From the NCBI GenBank assembly GCA_001604585.1, contig LVBW01000069.1:164-44112 (forward strand): DNA of 43,949 nucleotides. The letters are read 5' to 3'. Under the pieces are notes generated by a model that saw only the letters and a program-made list of their open reading frames with translations, did no database searches and had not been told where the DNA came from. Each line of letters opens with the position of its first letter. Position 1 is the first letter of the stretch. The stretch is from Puniceicoccales bacterium Verruco_02. Its GTDB lineage: Bacteria > Verrucomicrobiota > Verrucomicrobiia > Opitutales > Oceanipulchritudinaceae. The position numbers and the translations under genes were made by a program. Below, piece by piece: positions 34,323 to 42,851 of the stretch.

Positions 34323-34805
34323 TTATGGGGCGGTGTTGTCCGTGCTAAGTGTCCACTTTTTCCCACGGTCGGAGGTGAACTGCTTGTTTAGGTAGCGGAT
34401 AACAATCTTTTCCTCGTCGGAATTGCCGTCGATGTACACGGCTGCCGACTTGGGGTTGGTCGCGTCCTTGGCCAGCATCACTCCGCCGCGCACGTTCGTC
34501 CCGTTGATTATGCGGCCAAAGTCATACATGAGCAGATCCACGGGTTTGGGCGCGCGGAAGAACCAGTAGTTTTCGTTCTCTGCCTCGAGCGTGAAGCGGC
34601 CCGGCATCAGGCGAATACCCACGAGGGGGTCGAAGTCGCTGTCGTTGTATGTCAGGATGGCCGTGGCTTGTATAAATAGCGTGTCGCTCTGCGCCTTGCT
34701 GGCGGGAACGTGTTCCTCGATAAAGGGGGGTGTGGAGGTAGTGGCACAGGCGGCCAGCACCAGCGCGACAAAGGTCAGGAACAGGGCAGGGAGGCGTTTA
34801 TTCAT
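34323..34805 (-). CDS. Uncharacterised lipoprotein
   Basis: A 160-residue lipoprotein. Signal peptide 1-19 ends in VLAAC with lipidated Cys20. The mature part contains PLVGIRLMPGRFTLEAENENYWFFRAP and GGVMLAKDATNPKSAAVYIDG, which suggests a small beta-rich fold; I recognise no family. A reading frame extends to 34898 but the ATG at 34805 gives a proper signal peptide. Twenty-eight bases upstream of prmA, so probably the first gene of a three-gene unit. Sorting by the Lgt and LolCD encoded in the window is expected. Confidence 0.78.
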   Translation of the reverse strand: MNKRLPALFLTFVALVLAACATTSTPPFIEEHVPASKAQSDTLFIQATAILTYNDSDFDPLVGIRLMPGRFTLEAENENYWFFRAPKPVDLLMYDFGRIINGTNVRGGVMLAKDATNPKSAAVYIDGNSDEEKIVIRYLNKQFTSDRGKKWTLSTDNTAP

Positions 34806-34970
34806 AGTGAAAGAGTTGTCTGTTACAGGGGCACCGCAGCAAGTCGGCACTAGGGATGCGTTGGGTTGTAGCGTACAAACGCCGACGAATAAAGACAATC
34901 TGCCTCTTTGCGCTGTTCCGGCATCTGCCTATGTCGCCGCTGTATGCGCGATAATGCATGTGCCAGCCGA

Positions 34971-35540
34971 TTATCCCGCCAGTTTGGCAAGGACCGTCGG
35001 GAGTAGCGCATGTTCCGCAGCGTGGACTTTTGCTTCAAGAGAGTCGAGCGTGTCGCCATCTTCTATGCGGACGGCGCTCTGGTCGATAATCGGCCCCATG
35101 TCCAGCCCCGCCGTCACCCAGTGGACTGTGCAGCCGCTGTATTTTGCCCCGTAATCGTATGCCTGTTTGATGGAGTGCAGGCCTGGGAAGGCGGGCAGGA
35201 GGCTGGGATGAAGGTTGATTATCTTCATCGGGAAGGCGTTGAGCAAAGTGTCGTGAAGAACGCGCATGAAGCCCGCGAGCACAACGAGGTCCGCCCCGGC
35301 GGCGCGGATGGCATCCACGTAGCGTTGTTCGGCTTCGTCGTCCAGCTTGGTGCGGAAGCGACCTGGGTCCACATACTCGGCGCGCACGCCGTACTTTTCG
35401 CCAAGGGTCAGGATGCGGGCCTGCGGCTTGTCGGAGAATATGGCCACGGGCACGGCCTTGCCGAGGCGGCCCTGTCGCCAGCTTTCGAGTATTGCCCCGG
35501 CGTTGCTGCCAGTGCCAGAACCAAGGATTACGATATTCAC
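34971..35540 (-). CDS. purN: Phosphoribosylglycinamide formyltransferase
   Basis: Transfers the formyl group of 10-formyl-THF to GAR in purine synthesis. The 189-residue product has the phosphate-binding GSGTGSNAGAIL at 7-18, AGFMRVL, the catalytic Asn-His pair in INLHPSLLPAFPG and the Asp in GLDMGPIIDQ. Length is normal. The start is GTG at 35540. It lies 148 bases after yebC with an intervening terminator, so it should have its own promoter. No other pur gene is in the window. Confidence 0.95.
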   Translation of the reverse strand: MNIVILGSGTGSNAGAILESWRQGRLGKAVPVAIFSDKPQARILTLGEKYGVRAEYVDPGRFRTKLDDEAEQRYVDAIRAAGADLVVLAGFMRVLHDTLLNAFPMKIINLHPSLLPAFPGLHSIKQAYDYGAKYSGCTVHWVTAGLDMGPIIDQSAVRIEDGDTLDSLEAKVHAAEHALLPTVLAKLAG

Positions 35541-35627
35541 CAGAGTATGCGGCTTAGTTGGTTAAACATTTCCACTCTAGGCTGGCCTAGCGTAGCTTCG
35601 CAACGCTGCATGAGTGGCGTATGAACG

Positions 35628-35663
35628 AAAAAGCCGCCCGCGCAGTGTTTTGCGGGGGCGGCT
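35628..35663 (-). terminator. Terminator after yebC
   Basis: Read on the minus strand, AGCCGCCCCCGCA and TGCGCGGGCGGCT (35663-35651 and 35644-35632) form a 13-bp stem with a single mismatch around a six-base loop, followed by five T (35632-35628). It lies 25 bases after the yebC stop. Confidence 0.85.
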
Positions 35664-35688
35664 CTTCGCACGGGAAGGGATTGCGCGA

Positions 35689-36438
35689 CTAGTCGTCCTC
35701 GCCCAAGAGGCCCTCAGCGATGTCGCTGTTGGAATAGACGTTCTGCACATCGTCCAGTCCGTCCAGCGTGTCGATCAGCTTCATCAGCTTGCGGGCCGTG
35801 TCGGCGTCGCCCACGGGGATGTCGCTAGTGGAAATGTAGGCTATTTCGCTGGAGTCGGGGCTTATGCCAGCCTCTGCAAGCGCCTGCGAAAGGGTGTCGA
35901 ATGCGCCAATGGGGCAGAGAACCTCGAACACTTCGCCCTCGCTCTTCATGTCCTCGGCCCCGTTTTCGAGCACAAGCTCCATCAGCTTGTCCTCGCTGGC
36001 CTTTTCCTTGGATATGATGAACTGGCCCTGTTTATTGAAGAAGCGGGCGAGCGAGCCGGGACCGGCAAGGTTGCCCCCGTGCTTGGAGAATGTGCTGCGA
36101 ACGTCCGAGGCTGAACGGTTCTTGTTGTCCGTGGTGACGACCACCATGATGCCCACTCCGCCGGGGCCGTAGCCTTCGTAGAGCATCTCGAAGTACTCCA
36201 CGCCGGGCAGCTCTCCGGTGCCCTTCTTGATGGCGCGCTCGACATTCTCGCTTGGCATGTTGGCGGCCTTGGCCTTGTTGAGGATGGTGCGCAGGCGGGC
36301 GTTCGAGTCGGGGTCTCCGCCGCCGCTCTTTGCGGCGAGTGTAAGCTCCTTGCTGAGCACGGAGAAGATTTTGCCCTTCTTGGCGTCAATTGCCGCCTTG
36401 TGGCGCTTGGTGGTGGCCCATTTGCTATGTCCGGACAT
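35689..36438 (-). CDS. yebC: YebC/TACO1-family protein
   Basis: A 249-residue three-domain protein. The start MSGHSKWATTKRHKAAIDAKKGKIFSVLSKEL is the family hallmark; GGDPDSNARLRTILNKAKAANMP, YEGYGPGGVGIMVV and FNKQGQF follow. YebC/TACO1 proteins act as translation factors that ease synthesis of difficult (for example proline-rich) stretches; some were earlier annotated as transcription regulators. A possible client is the proline-rich linker of MutL encoded nearby. The neighbour upstream is hemE, 216 bases away. Confidence 0.95.
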   Translation of the reverse strand: MSGHSKWATTKRHKAAIDAKKGKIFSVLSKELTLAAKSGGGDPDSNARLRTILNKAKAANMPSENVERAIKKGTGELPGVEYFEMLYEGYGPGGVGIMVVVTTDNKNRSASDVRSTFSKHGGNLAGPGSLARFFNKQGQFIISKEKASEDKLMELVLENGAEDMKSEGEVFEVLCPIGAFDTLSQALAEAGISPDSSEIAYISTSDIPVGDADTARKLMKLIDTLDGLDDVQNVYSNSDIAEGLLGEDD

Positions 36439-36654
36439 AAGTATCTGCTTTCAGGACCGCAGGTAATCGGGGGCCTTGTGCCGATCGAGGATCTGCCTTC
36501 TGCTATCGAGGGCATATCCACAACCTTGCCTCCAGCCGCCGCCTCCTTGCCAGTCTCTAGTGATATTGAGTCGTTCCCGAGGGGTAATTGGGCCGGTAAG
36601 CCTAGCAATACAGCCCTCACAGTCAATTCCCGATGTTGGCGCAAATAGGGCATT

Positions 36655-37704
36655 CTAGAGGCGGGGCCCGCTCATGCAAACGGCCTCTACAAGTGCCTGC
36701 ACAGTTTCAAGGCGGGCCGTCGGGCGGATGCCGTGCCCGAGGTTGACGATGTGCCCCGGCCTGCCCTGCATGGATAGGAGCAGTTGCTCCGTCGCCATTC
36801 GCGCCTTTTCCGGCTCCCCATCGAGTAGTTCCGGGGCCAAGTTGCCCTGCACTGCAATGTTCGCAGGAAGGCCGTCCGCTATCTTTCGCAGCTCGCAGTC
36901 CGGCCCTAGGCCCAGCACTCTTACCCCAGTTGCTGCCATGTCCGGGGCCAGCGTCTCCATGCCCTTGGCAAAGAGTATCACGGGCACATTGTCTGGCAGG
37001 CTGGAGACGATCTCTTTTACCCAGCGAAGCGAGAGTTCGCCGTAAAGCTCCGGCGGGCAGAAGGCTGCCCAGGAGTCGAAAATCTGCACCGCGTCCGCCC
37101 CGGCCTCTATCTGAAAGCGCAGGTGCGCCGCCACGGCCTCGCAAAGCTTCTCCATCAGGGTGTGGAACAGGCCCGGCGCTTCCCGGTGCATGGCCAGGGC
37201 TTTCTGGAAGGTAGCCCCGGCGGCCCGGCCTCCGCCCTCTGCCATGTAGCAGGCGAGCGTCCAGGGCGAGCCTGCAAAGCCAATGAGCGCCCTTTCCCTG
37301 CCAAGCTCCGCCCGCGTAAGGCGCAGGGCCTTTGGCAGATATGCGAGGCGCTCTTGCAGGGTGTCCCTGTCCGCCGACAGGGCATCAACCCGCGCGGCGC
37401 TATCCACTGCAAAGTCCATCCGTATGCCCTCGCCCTCGTTCAATGTGTAGGGCTGGCCCATAGCCTCGGGCACTACGAGTATGTCGCTGAAAATTATGGC
37501 AGCGTCGAAGCCGTAGCGGCGGATGGGCTGCATCGTGACTTCCGCAGCAAGCTCGGGTCTAGTCACCATTTCCTTGAACGGATGCCCGGCTCGCAGGGCG
37601 CGGTATTCGGGCAGGAAGCGACCTGCCTGACGCATTATCCAGAGCGGGGGCCGGTCCACGGCTTGGCAGGTGGCGGCGGCGAGGAAACGTTCGCGGGAAT
37701 TCAC
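36655..37704 (-). CDS. hemE: Uroporphyrinogen decarboxylase
   Basis: Decarboxylates uroporphyrinogen III to coproporphyrinogen III. The 349-residue product has PPLWIMRQAGRFLPEYR (active-site Arg residues), the Asp in IIFSDILVVPEAMG, GFAGSPWTLACYM, DAVQIFDSW and the C-terminal NLGHGI with its His. Start: GTG 37704 gives VNSRERFL, which aligns with the normal N terminus; TTG 37740 is the alternative and would leave nine bases to the mutL stop. So mutL-hemE is likely one unit. hemG and hemH are 24 kb away on the other strand. Confidence 0.95.
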   Translation of the reverse strand: MNSRERFLAAATCQAVDRPPLWIMRQAGRFLPEYRALRAGHPFKEMVTRPELAAEVTMQPIRRYGFDAAIIFSDILVVPEAMGQPYTLNEGEGIRMDFAVDSAARVDALSADRDTLQERLAYLPKALRLTRAELGRERALIGFAGSPWTLACYMAEGGGRAAGATFQKALAMHREAPGLFHTLMEKLCEAVAAHLRFQIEAGADAVQIFDSWAAFCPPELYGELSLRWVKEIVSSLPDNVPVILFAKGMETLAPDMAATGVRVLGLGPDCELRKIADGLPANIAVQGNLAPELLDGEPEKARMATEQLLLSMQGRPGHIVNLGHGIRPTARLETVQALVEAVCMSGPRL

Positions 37705-37749
37705 GGCGCAACCAATACACAAAGCTGGGACAGCCTGCAAAGCTATCTG

Positions 37750-39720
37750 TTAAGCGCGCTTGTCCAGTTCGCTGCGGGACAGCTCGAAATACGTCGGCCT
37801 GCCCCTTGGGTCGGAAAGGGGGTTGCGGCAGGACATCAGGCGTCGGGCTAGCGACAAGACCTCCGCCTCGTCGTCTGCCCCGCTCGTATTGGCCGCGTGC
37901 AGACTGGCCATGCGGGCCAGAGTCTCGCGGGCAAGGGCGGCGTCGCGGTCGGGCCGCAGGCCGCCAGCAGAGATTTTATCCACGGCCTCTTTTACGAATT
38001 CCTCGCAGTGTTCGCCCTCGAACCACGCTGGTATGCTGCTGATGCGGAAGCTGTCCCCGCCAAAGCTTTCGATGCCGAAGCCGTTGGCGCGAAAGAAGTC
38101 CAGATGCTTTTCCAGCAAGGCCGCGAGGAGTGGGGGCAGCTCGAAAAGGTGGGGGAAGAGTAGCTGCTGGGCCAGAAGCTGCCCGCTTTCGAGCGATTGG
38201 AGGTAGTCCTCGTAGAGCACCCTGGCAAGGGCAGCCGGGCGATGCAGGCAGAGCAGCCCGTCGGGTGTTTCAAAAAGGACGTGCCGCCCGTGCGCTGTGC
38301 CGATGTAGCGCCAGCGGGCCGGGAGCGCGTCCGCGCGATGGGCGCTTGGCCGCGGCGAAGCTGTTGTCTTGGCCGTGGTAACTGGGGCTTGCGCAGGCGG
38401 CTTGAGCGGCTCCGGGGCAGGGCCTGCATCTGGCCGGGGCGGCGGCGTGGATGGCGCTATTTGCGCCGCAGATGGGCGCGCAGGGGCTTGAGGCACAAGA
38501 GCGGGCTGGGGGCTGCCCCTTTGCTGTATTGGTTCCGGGCGAGGATTATCCGCATAAGCGGGCCTAGCCAGTTGCGGGCGGATGGCGGGCGCTGGGGCTT
38601 CGATACGCTCCGGCGGATTAACTTTGGCGAACTTTGCCCCGTCCTCCCTTGCCAGTTCCTCCATGTGCTTCAGGACTGCGTCCCCGACAAAGGCGCATAC
38701 GCCGCGCTCGTCGCGAAGGCGCACCTCGCGCTTGGTCGGGTGTACGTTCACATCCACGGCGCGGGGGTCCAGCTCCACAAAGAGGAATGCGGCGGGGAAG
38801 CGTCCCTTGTGTATGAAGCCGCGGCAGGCTTCGAGTAGCGCCGTTGCAATCTGGCGGCTTTCCACGGGTCTGGAATTGACATACAGGAAAAGTTCGGAGC
38901 GCGTTGCCCTGCCCGGGCCCGGCCGCGACAAAAGCCCGTGCAGGCGCAGGCCGGGCATGGCGGCATCGAGCCTTGCCAGTCCGGCGGCCAGTTCCCGTCC
39001 GAACACCTCGCCGACGCGCTCTGCCAGTCCCTTGCAGGCGGGGCTTGCGAACGCCTCGCGTCCGTTCTCGCGCAGCGTGAAGGCCACACCCGGATGCGCC
39101 ACTGCCAGCAGGCGGCAGGAAAGGATGATGTGCGCGGCTTCTGTGCGGTCGCTCTTGAGGAACTTGCGCCTCGCTGGCACGCCCTCGAAAAGATGTGCCA
39201 CTTCCACTCGGGTGCCCTTTGGCATACCCACGGCGCGCGGTGCGGACACCCGGCCTCCGTTTACCTGAATTTCCGTCCCCTCGTCCCAGCCTTCGGCACG
39301 GCTTCGCATGGTAAAGCGCGACACGCTGGCGATGCTGGGCAGGGCCTCGCCGCGAAAGCCGAAGCTGCCGAGCGAGTCCAGATCCCTTGCGCTTTTCAGC
39401 TTGCTCGTGGCGTGTCTTTCGACGGCTCTTGGCAAATCTTCAGGGCAGATGCCGCAGCCATCGTCTTCCACCACTATCAAACGGCGTCCTCCATCCTCGA
39501 AGGCCACCTCCACGCGCCGTGCCCCGGCGTCGAGGCTGTTCTCCACCAGCTCTTTGACAACGGCGGCCGGGCGCTCCACCACCTCGCCCGCGGCTATCTG
39601 GTTTGCCACATGCGCGGGCAGCACCCGTATGACGGGAGCCTGCCTGTATGTGCCTGTATGTGGGTCTTCGCTCAAGTGGGCGTGGAAGATTGAGGTTGCG
39701 CAGGACCATTCTTTCCGCAT
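37750..39720 (-). CDS. mutL: DNA mismatch repair protein MutL, endonuclease motif lost
   Basis: A 656-residue MutL. The GHKL ATPase half is intact: ANQIAAGEVVERPAAVVKELVENSLDAGA, DDGCGI, RHATSKL and GFRGEAL. A transducer domain follows (NVHPTKREVRL), then a Pro/Ala-rich linker (~365-440) and a C-terminal dimerisation domain. The metal-binding endonuclease motif DQHAxHE(x)4E is degenerate here (HRPAALARVLYE), and the CPHGRP-type motif appears as DPRGRPTYF. So nicking activity is not expected. ATG 39720 has GGAAGG five bases upstream; TTG 39675 is another option. No mutS or mutH in the window. Confidence 0.94.
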   Translation of the reverse strand: MRKEWSCATSIFHAHLSEDPHTGTYRQAPVIRVLPAHVANQIAAGEVVERPAAVVKELVENSLDAGARRVEVAFEDGGRRLIVVEDDGCGICPEDLPRAVERHATSKLKSARDLDSLGSFGFRGEALPSIASVSRFTMRSRAEGWDEGTEIQVNGGRVSAPRAVGMPKGTRVEVAHLFEGVPARRKFLKSDRTEAAHIILSCRLLAVAHPGVAFTLRENGREAFASPACKGLAERVGEVFGRELAAGLARLDAAMPGLRLHGLLSRPGPGRATRSELFLYVNSRPVESRQIATALLEACRGFIHKGRFPAAFLFVELDPRAVDVNVHPTKREVRLRDERGVCAFVGDAVLKHMEELAREDGAKFAKVNPPERIEAPAPAIRPQLARPAYADNPRPEPIQQRGSPQPALVPQAPARPSAAQIAPSTPPPRPDAGPAPEPLKPPAQAPVTTAKTTASPRPSAHRADALPARWRYIGTAHGRHVLFETPDGLLCLHRPAALARVLYEDYLQSLESGQLLAQQLLFPHLFELPPLLAALLEKHLDFFRANGFGIESFGGDSFRISSIPAWFEGEHCEEFVKEAVDKISAGGLRPDRDAALARETLARMASLHAANTSGADDEAEVLSLARRLMSCRNPLSDPRGRPTYFELSRSELDKRA

Positions 39721-39982
39721 ACACGCCTTCCGCGCCAGCAAAAACAGGCGCGGTATTTACAGCTTGGAAGAACGGCGTGTGGGGCCGCAACAGGGGCTTG
39801 CACAGTCCTTGTTACGATAGTTTGACATATAAAACGCAAAGAGCCGTCTAAAGGCCCGGAATTGGCTTGAAAAGCCATCTTTCAGGCTTTTGCTTAGTCC
39901 CCGAAAGCAGTGCCGTTAGCTAACTCTTCCCAACCCGCTGTTTTTACCCCCCTATTACACCCCATCGGAGATAATCAAACAC

Positions 39983-40273
39983 ATGAAGAATGAGGCCATT
40001 AACAAGGCAGGTCTTGTAGCTGCTGTTCAGGAAATTCTCGGCAATGACACAACCCGCAAGGCAGCCGAGGAATCAGTAAATGCCGTCGTGGAGGCCATCA
40101 AGAAGAGCCTCAATGAAGGCAAGAGTGTGCAGCTTGTCGGCTTTGGCACCTTCTCGGTAGCCGTTCGCAAGGCCCGTACCGGCGTCAACCCCCGCACCGG
40201 TGCCAAGCTCGACATTCCAGAGTCCAAGTCTGTGAAGTTCAAGGCCGGAGCCGGTCTCAAAAGCTCCAAGTAG
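39983..40273 (+). CDS. HU-family DNA-binding protein
   Basis: A 96-residue HU/IHF protein. The N-terminal helices (MKNEAINKAGLVAAVQEIL, TRKAAEESVNAVVEAIKKSL) are followed by VQLVGFGTFSV and the DNA-binding arm VRKARTGVNPRTGAKLDIP with the intercalating Pro, then SKSVKFKAGAGLK. It compacts DNA and aids looping. HU and IHF subunits cannot be told apart with confidence. CGGAGAT twelve bases before ATG 39983 is a weak ribosome site. The 262-base gap to the divergent mutL start holds the promoters of both; none stands out. A strong terminator follows. Confidence 0.94.
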   Translation: MKNEAINKAGLVAAVQEILGNDTTRKAAEESVNAVVEAIKKSLNEGKSVQLVGFGTFSVAVRKARTGVNPRTGAKLDIPESKSVKFKAGAGLKSSK

Positions 40274-40310
40274 GCCAAGTCAAAGTTTGACTTGCTTTTT
40301 TGACTTCAAA

Positions 40311-40343
40311 AGCCCGTCCCGCTTTCCGGGGCGGGCTTTTTTT
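40311..40343 (+). terminator. Terminator after the HU gene
   Basis: Arms AGCCCGTCCCG (40311-40321) and CGGGGCGGGCT (40327-40337) form an 11-bp stem with one G-U pair and a five-base loop, followed by seven T (40337-40343). A smaller palindrome, AAGTCAAAGTTTGACTT near 40277-40293, followed by a T-run, lies just upstream and may be a second stop. Confidence 0.9.
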
Positions 40344-40413
40344 GTGGCGCGGCGGCGTGCATATCCTATTGTGCAGGCTTCACTGCCCACCCACACAAGG
40401 CACCTTTTCATAC

Positions 40414-41553
40414 ATGAGTAGCTCCTTCGCACAAGTTTTCGGCAAAGAACCCCTCGTCTGCGCGCGCGCACCCGGACGCATCGAGTTTATCGGCAACCAT
40501 ACCGACTATAACGGCGGCCTTGTCATGGGCGTTGCCGTTGACAAGGGCGTAACCGTATCGCTCGCCCCGCGTGCCGATACCTCGATCAGCTTGGCCACCA
40601 GCCACGGCGAGCGGCCTGCTGTGGCCGACATTGCGGACATTCGCCCCCTTTCCGGCCCTGAGAGTTGGTGCAACTATGTGCTCGGGGTGGCCAAGGCCTT
40701 GATGGAGCAGGGGATGAATGCATCCAAGGGCTTTGACATCTATGTGGAGAGCGACTTGCCAAGCGGGGCCGGGCTTTCGAGCAGCGCAGCGTTGGAGTTA
40801 TCGACGGGGCTAGGCTTGGCAAAGTTGTACAATTTCACAATCGACAAGGCCACTTTGGCTCGTGTGGGGCGCAAGGCGGAGAACCAGTTTGTTGGTATGC
40901 CCTGTGGCATCCTCGATCAGGGTGTGAGCGCGTTCGGCGAAAAGGACTCCATCGTGCGCATCGACTGCGCCAAGGAGAGCTTCAGCAGCATTCCGATGCC
41001 CCAGGGACTGCGCTTCTGGGTGTTCAACACGATGGAGAAGCACAACCTTGTGGAATCGCTCTACGCGACGCGGCACCGGGAATGCATGGACGCCTTCGCC
41101 TTGTTGCGCAAGGCGGGTAGCAAGGCAAATAACCTTGCCGAGGTGTCTCCGCAGAAGGTGCGTGCTGCTTCGCTACCTGCCGCGCTGGAGATGCGTGCCC
41201 TGCACGTTTGCGAGGAGCACCGCCGCGTCATCGCAATGGGCGAGGCGCTGGCCTCTTCCGATTTGTCCAGTGTGGGCCGCCTTCTCTCGGCATCGCACAA
41301 CAGCTCTCGCACACTTTTTGAGAACAGCACCGAAAAGCTCGACGCCCTGGTGGCCATACTGGACAGGACGGATGGAGTCATTGGGGCGCGCCTGACAGGC
41401 GGCGGCTTTGGCGGGGCGGCAATGGCGCTCACGTTCGACACTTTCACGCAGAAGCAGGCCGACAAGGTTTGCGAAGCTTTCGCTGCCGAGTATGCGGGCG
41501 TAAGTCCGAACGTGTTCTGCGCCACGGCCGGGGCCGGGGCCAGGCTTATCTAG
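40414..41553 (+). CDS. galK: Galactokinase
   Basis: Phosphorylates galactose at C1 in the Leloir pathway. The 379-residue GHMP kinase has the galactokinase signature GRIEFIGNHTDYNGG at about 21-35 (canonical form GEHTDY; here GNHTDY), the ATP loop LPSGAGLSSSAALEL, GMPCGILDQGVS with the catalytic Asp, and LTGGGFGGAAMAL near the C terminus. galT and galE are not in the window. ATG 40414 was chosen; the frame upstream runs through the HU terminator. It ends 261 bases before accA. Confidence 0.94.
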   Translation: MSSSFAQVFGKEPLVCARAPGRIEFIGNHTDYNGGLVMGVAVDKGVTVSLAPRADTSISLATSHGERPAVADIADIRPLSGPESWCNYVLGVAKALMEQGMNASKGFDIYVESDLPSGAGLSSSAALELSTGLGLAKLYNFTIDKATLARVGRKAENQFVGMPCGILDQGVSAFGEKDSIVRIDCAKESFSSIPMPQGLRFWVFNTMEKHNLVESLYATRHRECMDAFALLRKAGSKANNLAEVSPQKVRAASLPAALEMRALHVCEEHRRVIAMGEALASSDLSSVGRLLSASHNSSRTLFENSTEKLDALVAILDRTDGVIGARLTGGGFGGAAMALTFDTFTQKQADKVCEAFAAEYAGVSPNVFCATAGAGARLI

Positions 41554-41814
41554 TCTTTGCCAAGGCGTCATTGCAGAGGGCAGGGCGAAAAGTCCAGTGG
41601 CATAACGTTGTCGTAACGCCGTGATGATTGGTTCATTGCGGCCTTGGTTACGCTAGAAATGGGGCCTTGGGTAGGCTATGGAAATTTTCTTTGCATACGG
41701 AGCGGCCATGTGCGATAAGATAAGCTGTCAGCCCCATTAAACATTCTTTTTATTATTCCTTTAGTTGCCCGCACTTTTTCTGAACGAATACAAGGGAACC
41801 TAGTCATTCATAGC

Positions 41815-42831
41815 ATGGAGAAATCCACCAAGCCCACATTCACCCTAGATTTTGAACAGCCCATCCAGCTCCTGCGCGAGCGTTTCGAGGAGATGGTCCG
41901 CCTCTCAGGCGAGAATGGCTGCGAAGTGGGGCCGGAGCTTGAGGCGATGCGCGCTCGCATAGACGAGACGGTGCGCCGCATTTACCGGGAGTTGACGCCT
42001 TGGCAGAGGGTGCAGGTTGCAAGGCATCCGCGTCGCCCCTATGCGCTGGACTACATCAGGGCGCTCTTTGACGACTTTCAGGAGCTGCATGGCGACCGCT
42101 GCTTTGGCGACGATCAGGCGCTAATCGGCGGCACGGCATGGTTCGAAGGCCGCCCGATAATGGTCATAGCCCAGCAGAAGGGGCGTGACACACGTGAGAA
42201 CATTGCCCGCAACTTCGGTATGCCTCACCCGGAGGGCTACCGCAAGGCCCTGCGCCTGATGAAGCTGGCGGAAAAGTTCCACATGCCGGTTGTCGTCTTT
42301 ATCGACACCAAGGCCGCTTTCGCTGGCATAGGCTCCGAAGAGCGCCACGTTTCCGAAGCCATCGCGCGCAATCTTCTCGAAATGTCGGCCCTTGAGACGC
42401 CCACTCTTGGCGTCATCATAGGCGAGGGTGGCTCCGGCGGCGCGCTGGGCGTGGCTGTGGTGGACCGCCTCTTGACGATGGAATACGCCTACTACTCTGT
42501 GATACCCCCGGAAGGCTGCGCCGCCATTCTCTGGCGCTCGCGCGAGTACACCGAAAAGGCCGCAGCCGCGTTGCGCCTTGGTGGGCAGGAGCTTGTAAGG
42601 CAGGGTATTGCCGACGGGATGATCCCCGAGCCGGAGGGTGGGGCGCACAACGACCCCGACAGCGCCGCAGACATACTGCGAGAGCACATTTCCCGCAATT
42701 TGGCAGAGCTTCGCCGCATACCGCTGGAAAGGCTGTTGGAGAACCGCTACGCCAAGTACCGCAACATGGGCGTGTATGCCGAGGGTGCGGAAAGCCCGGC
42801 CATGAAGGCTGGCATAGCCGTAGCCGGGTAG
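41815..42831 (+). CDS. accA: Acetyl-CoA carboxylase carboxyltransferase alpha subunit
   Basis: With AccD forms the carboxyltransferase that makes malonyl-CoA for fatty acids. The 338-residue product has the normal frame: TPWQRVQVARHPRRPYALDYI, FQELHGDRCFGDD, IAQQKGRDTRENIARNFGMPHPEGYRKALRLM, GEGGSGGALG (203-212) and YYSVIPPEGCAAILW. The core motif usually read as IDTPGAYPG is IDTKAAFAG here (163-171). Length, flanks and the remaining residues argue for a functional AccA. ATG 41815; no Shine-Dalgarno close by. The 261-base gap upstream holds AT-rich sequence but no clear promoter. accD is not in the window. Convergent with the histidine kinase. Confidence 0.94.
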   Translation: MEKSTKPTFTLDFEQPIQLLRERFEEMVRLSGENGCEVGPELEAMRARIDETVRRIYRELTPWQRVQVARHPRRPYALDYIRALFDDFQELHGDRCFGDDQALIGGTAWFEGRPIMVIAQQKGRDTRENIARNFGMPHPEGYRKALRLMKLAEKFHMPVVVFIDTKAAFAGIGSEERHVSEAIARNLLEMSALETPTLGVIIGEGGSGGALGVAVVDRLLTMEYAYYSVIPPEGCAAILWRSREYTEKAAAALRLGGQELVRQGIADGMIPEPEGGAHNDPDSAADILREHISRNLAELRRIPLERLLENRYAKYRNMGVYAEGAESPAMKAGIAVAG

Positions 42832-42851
42832 GATCGGTAAGAACTCCGCCG

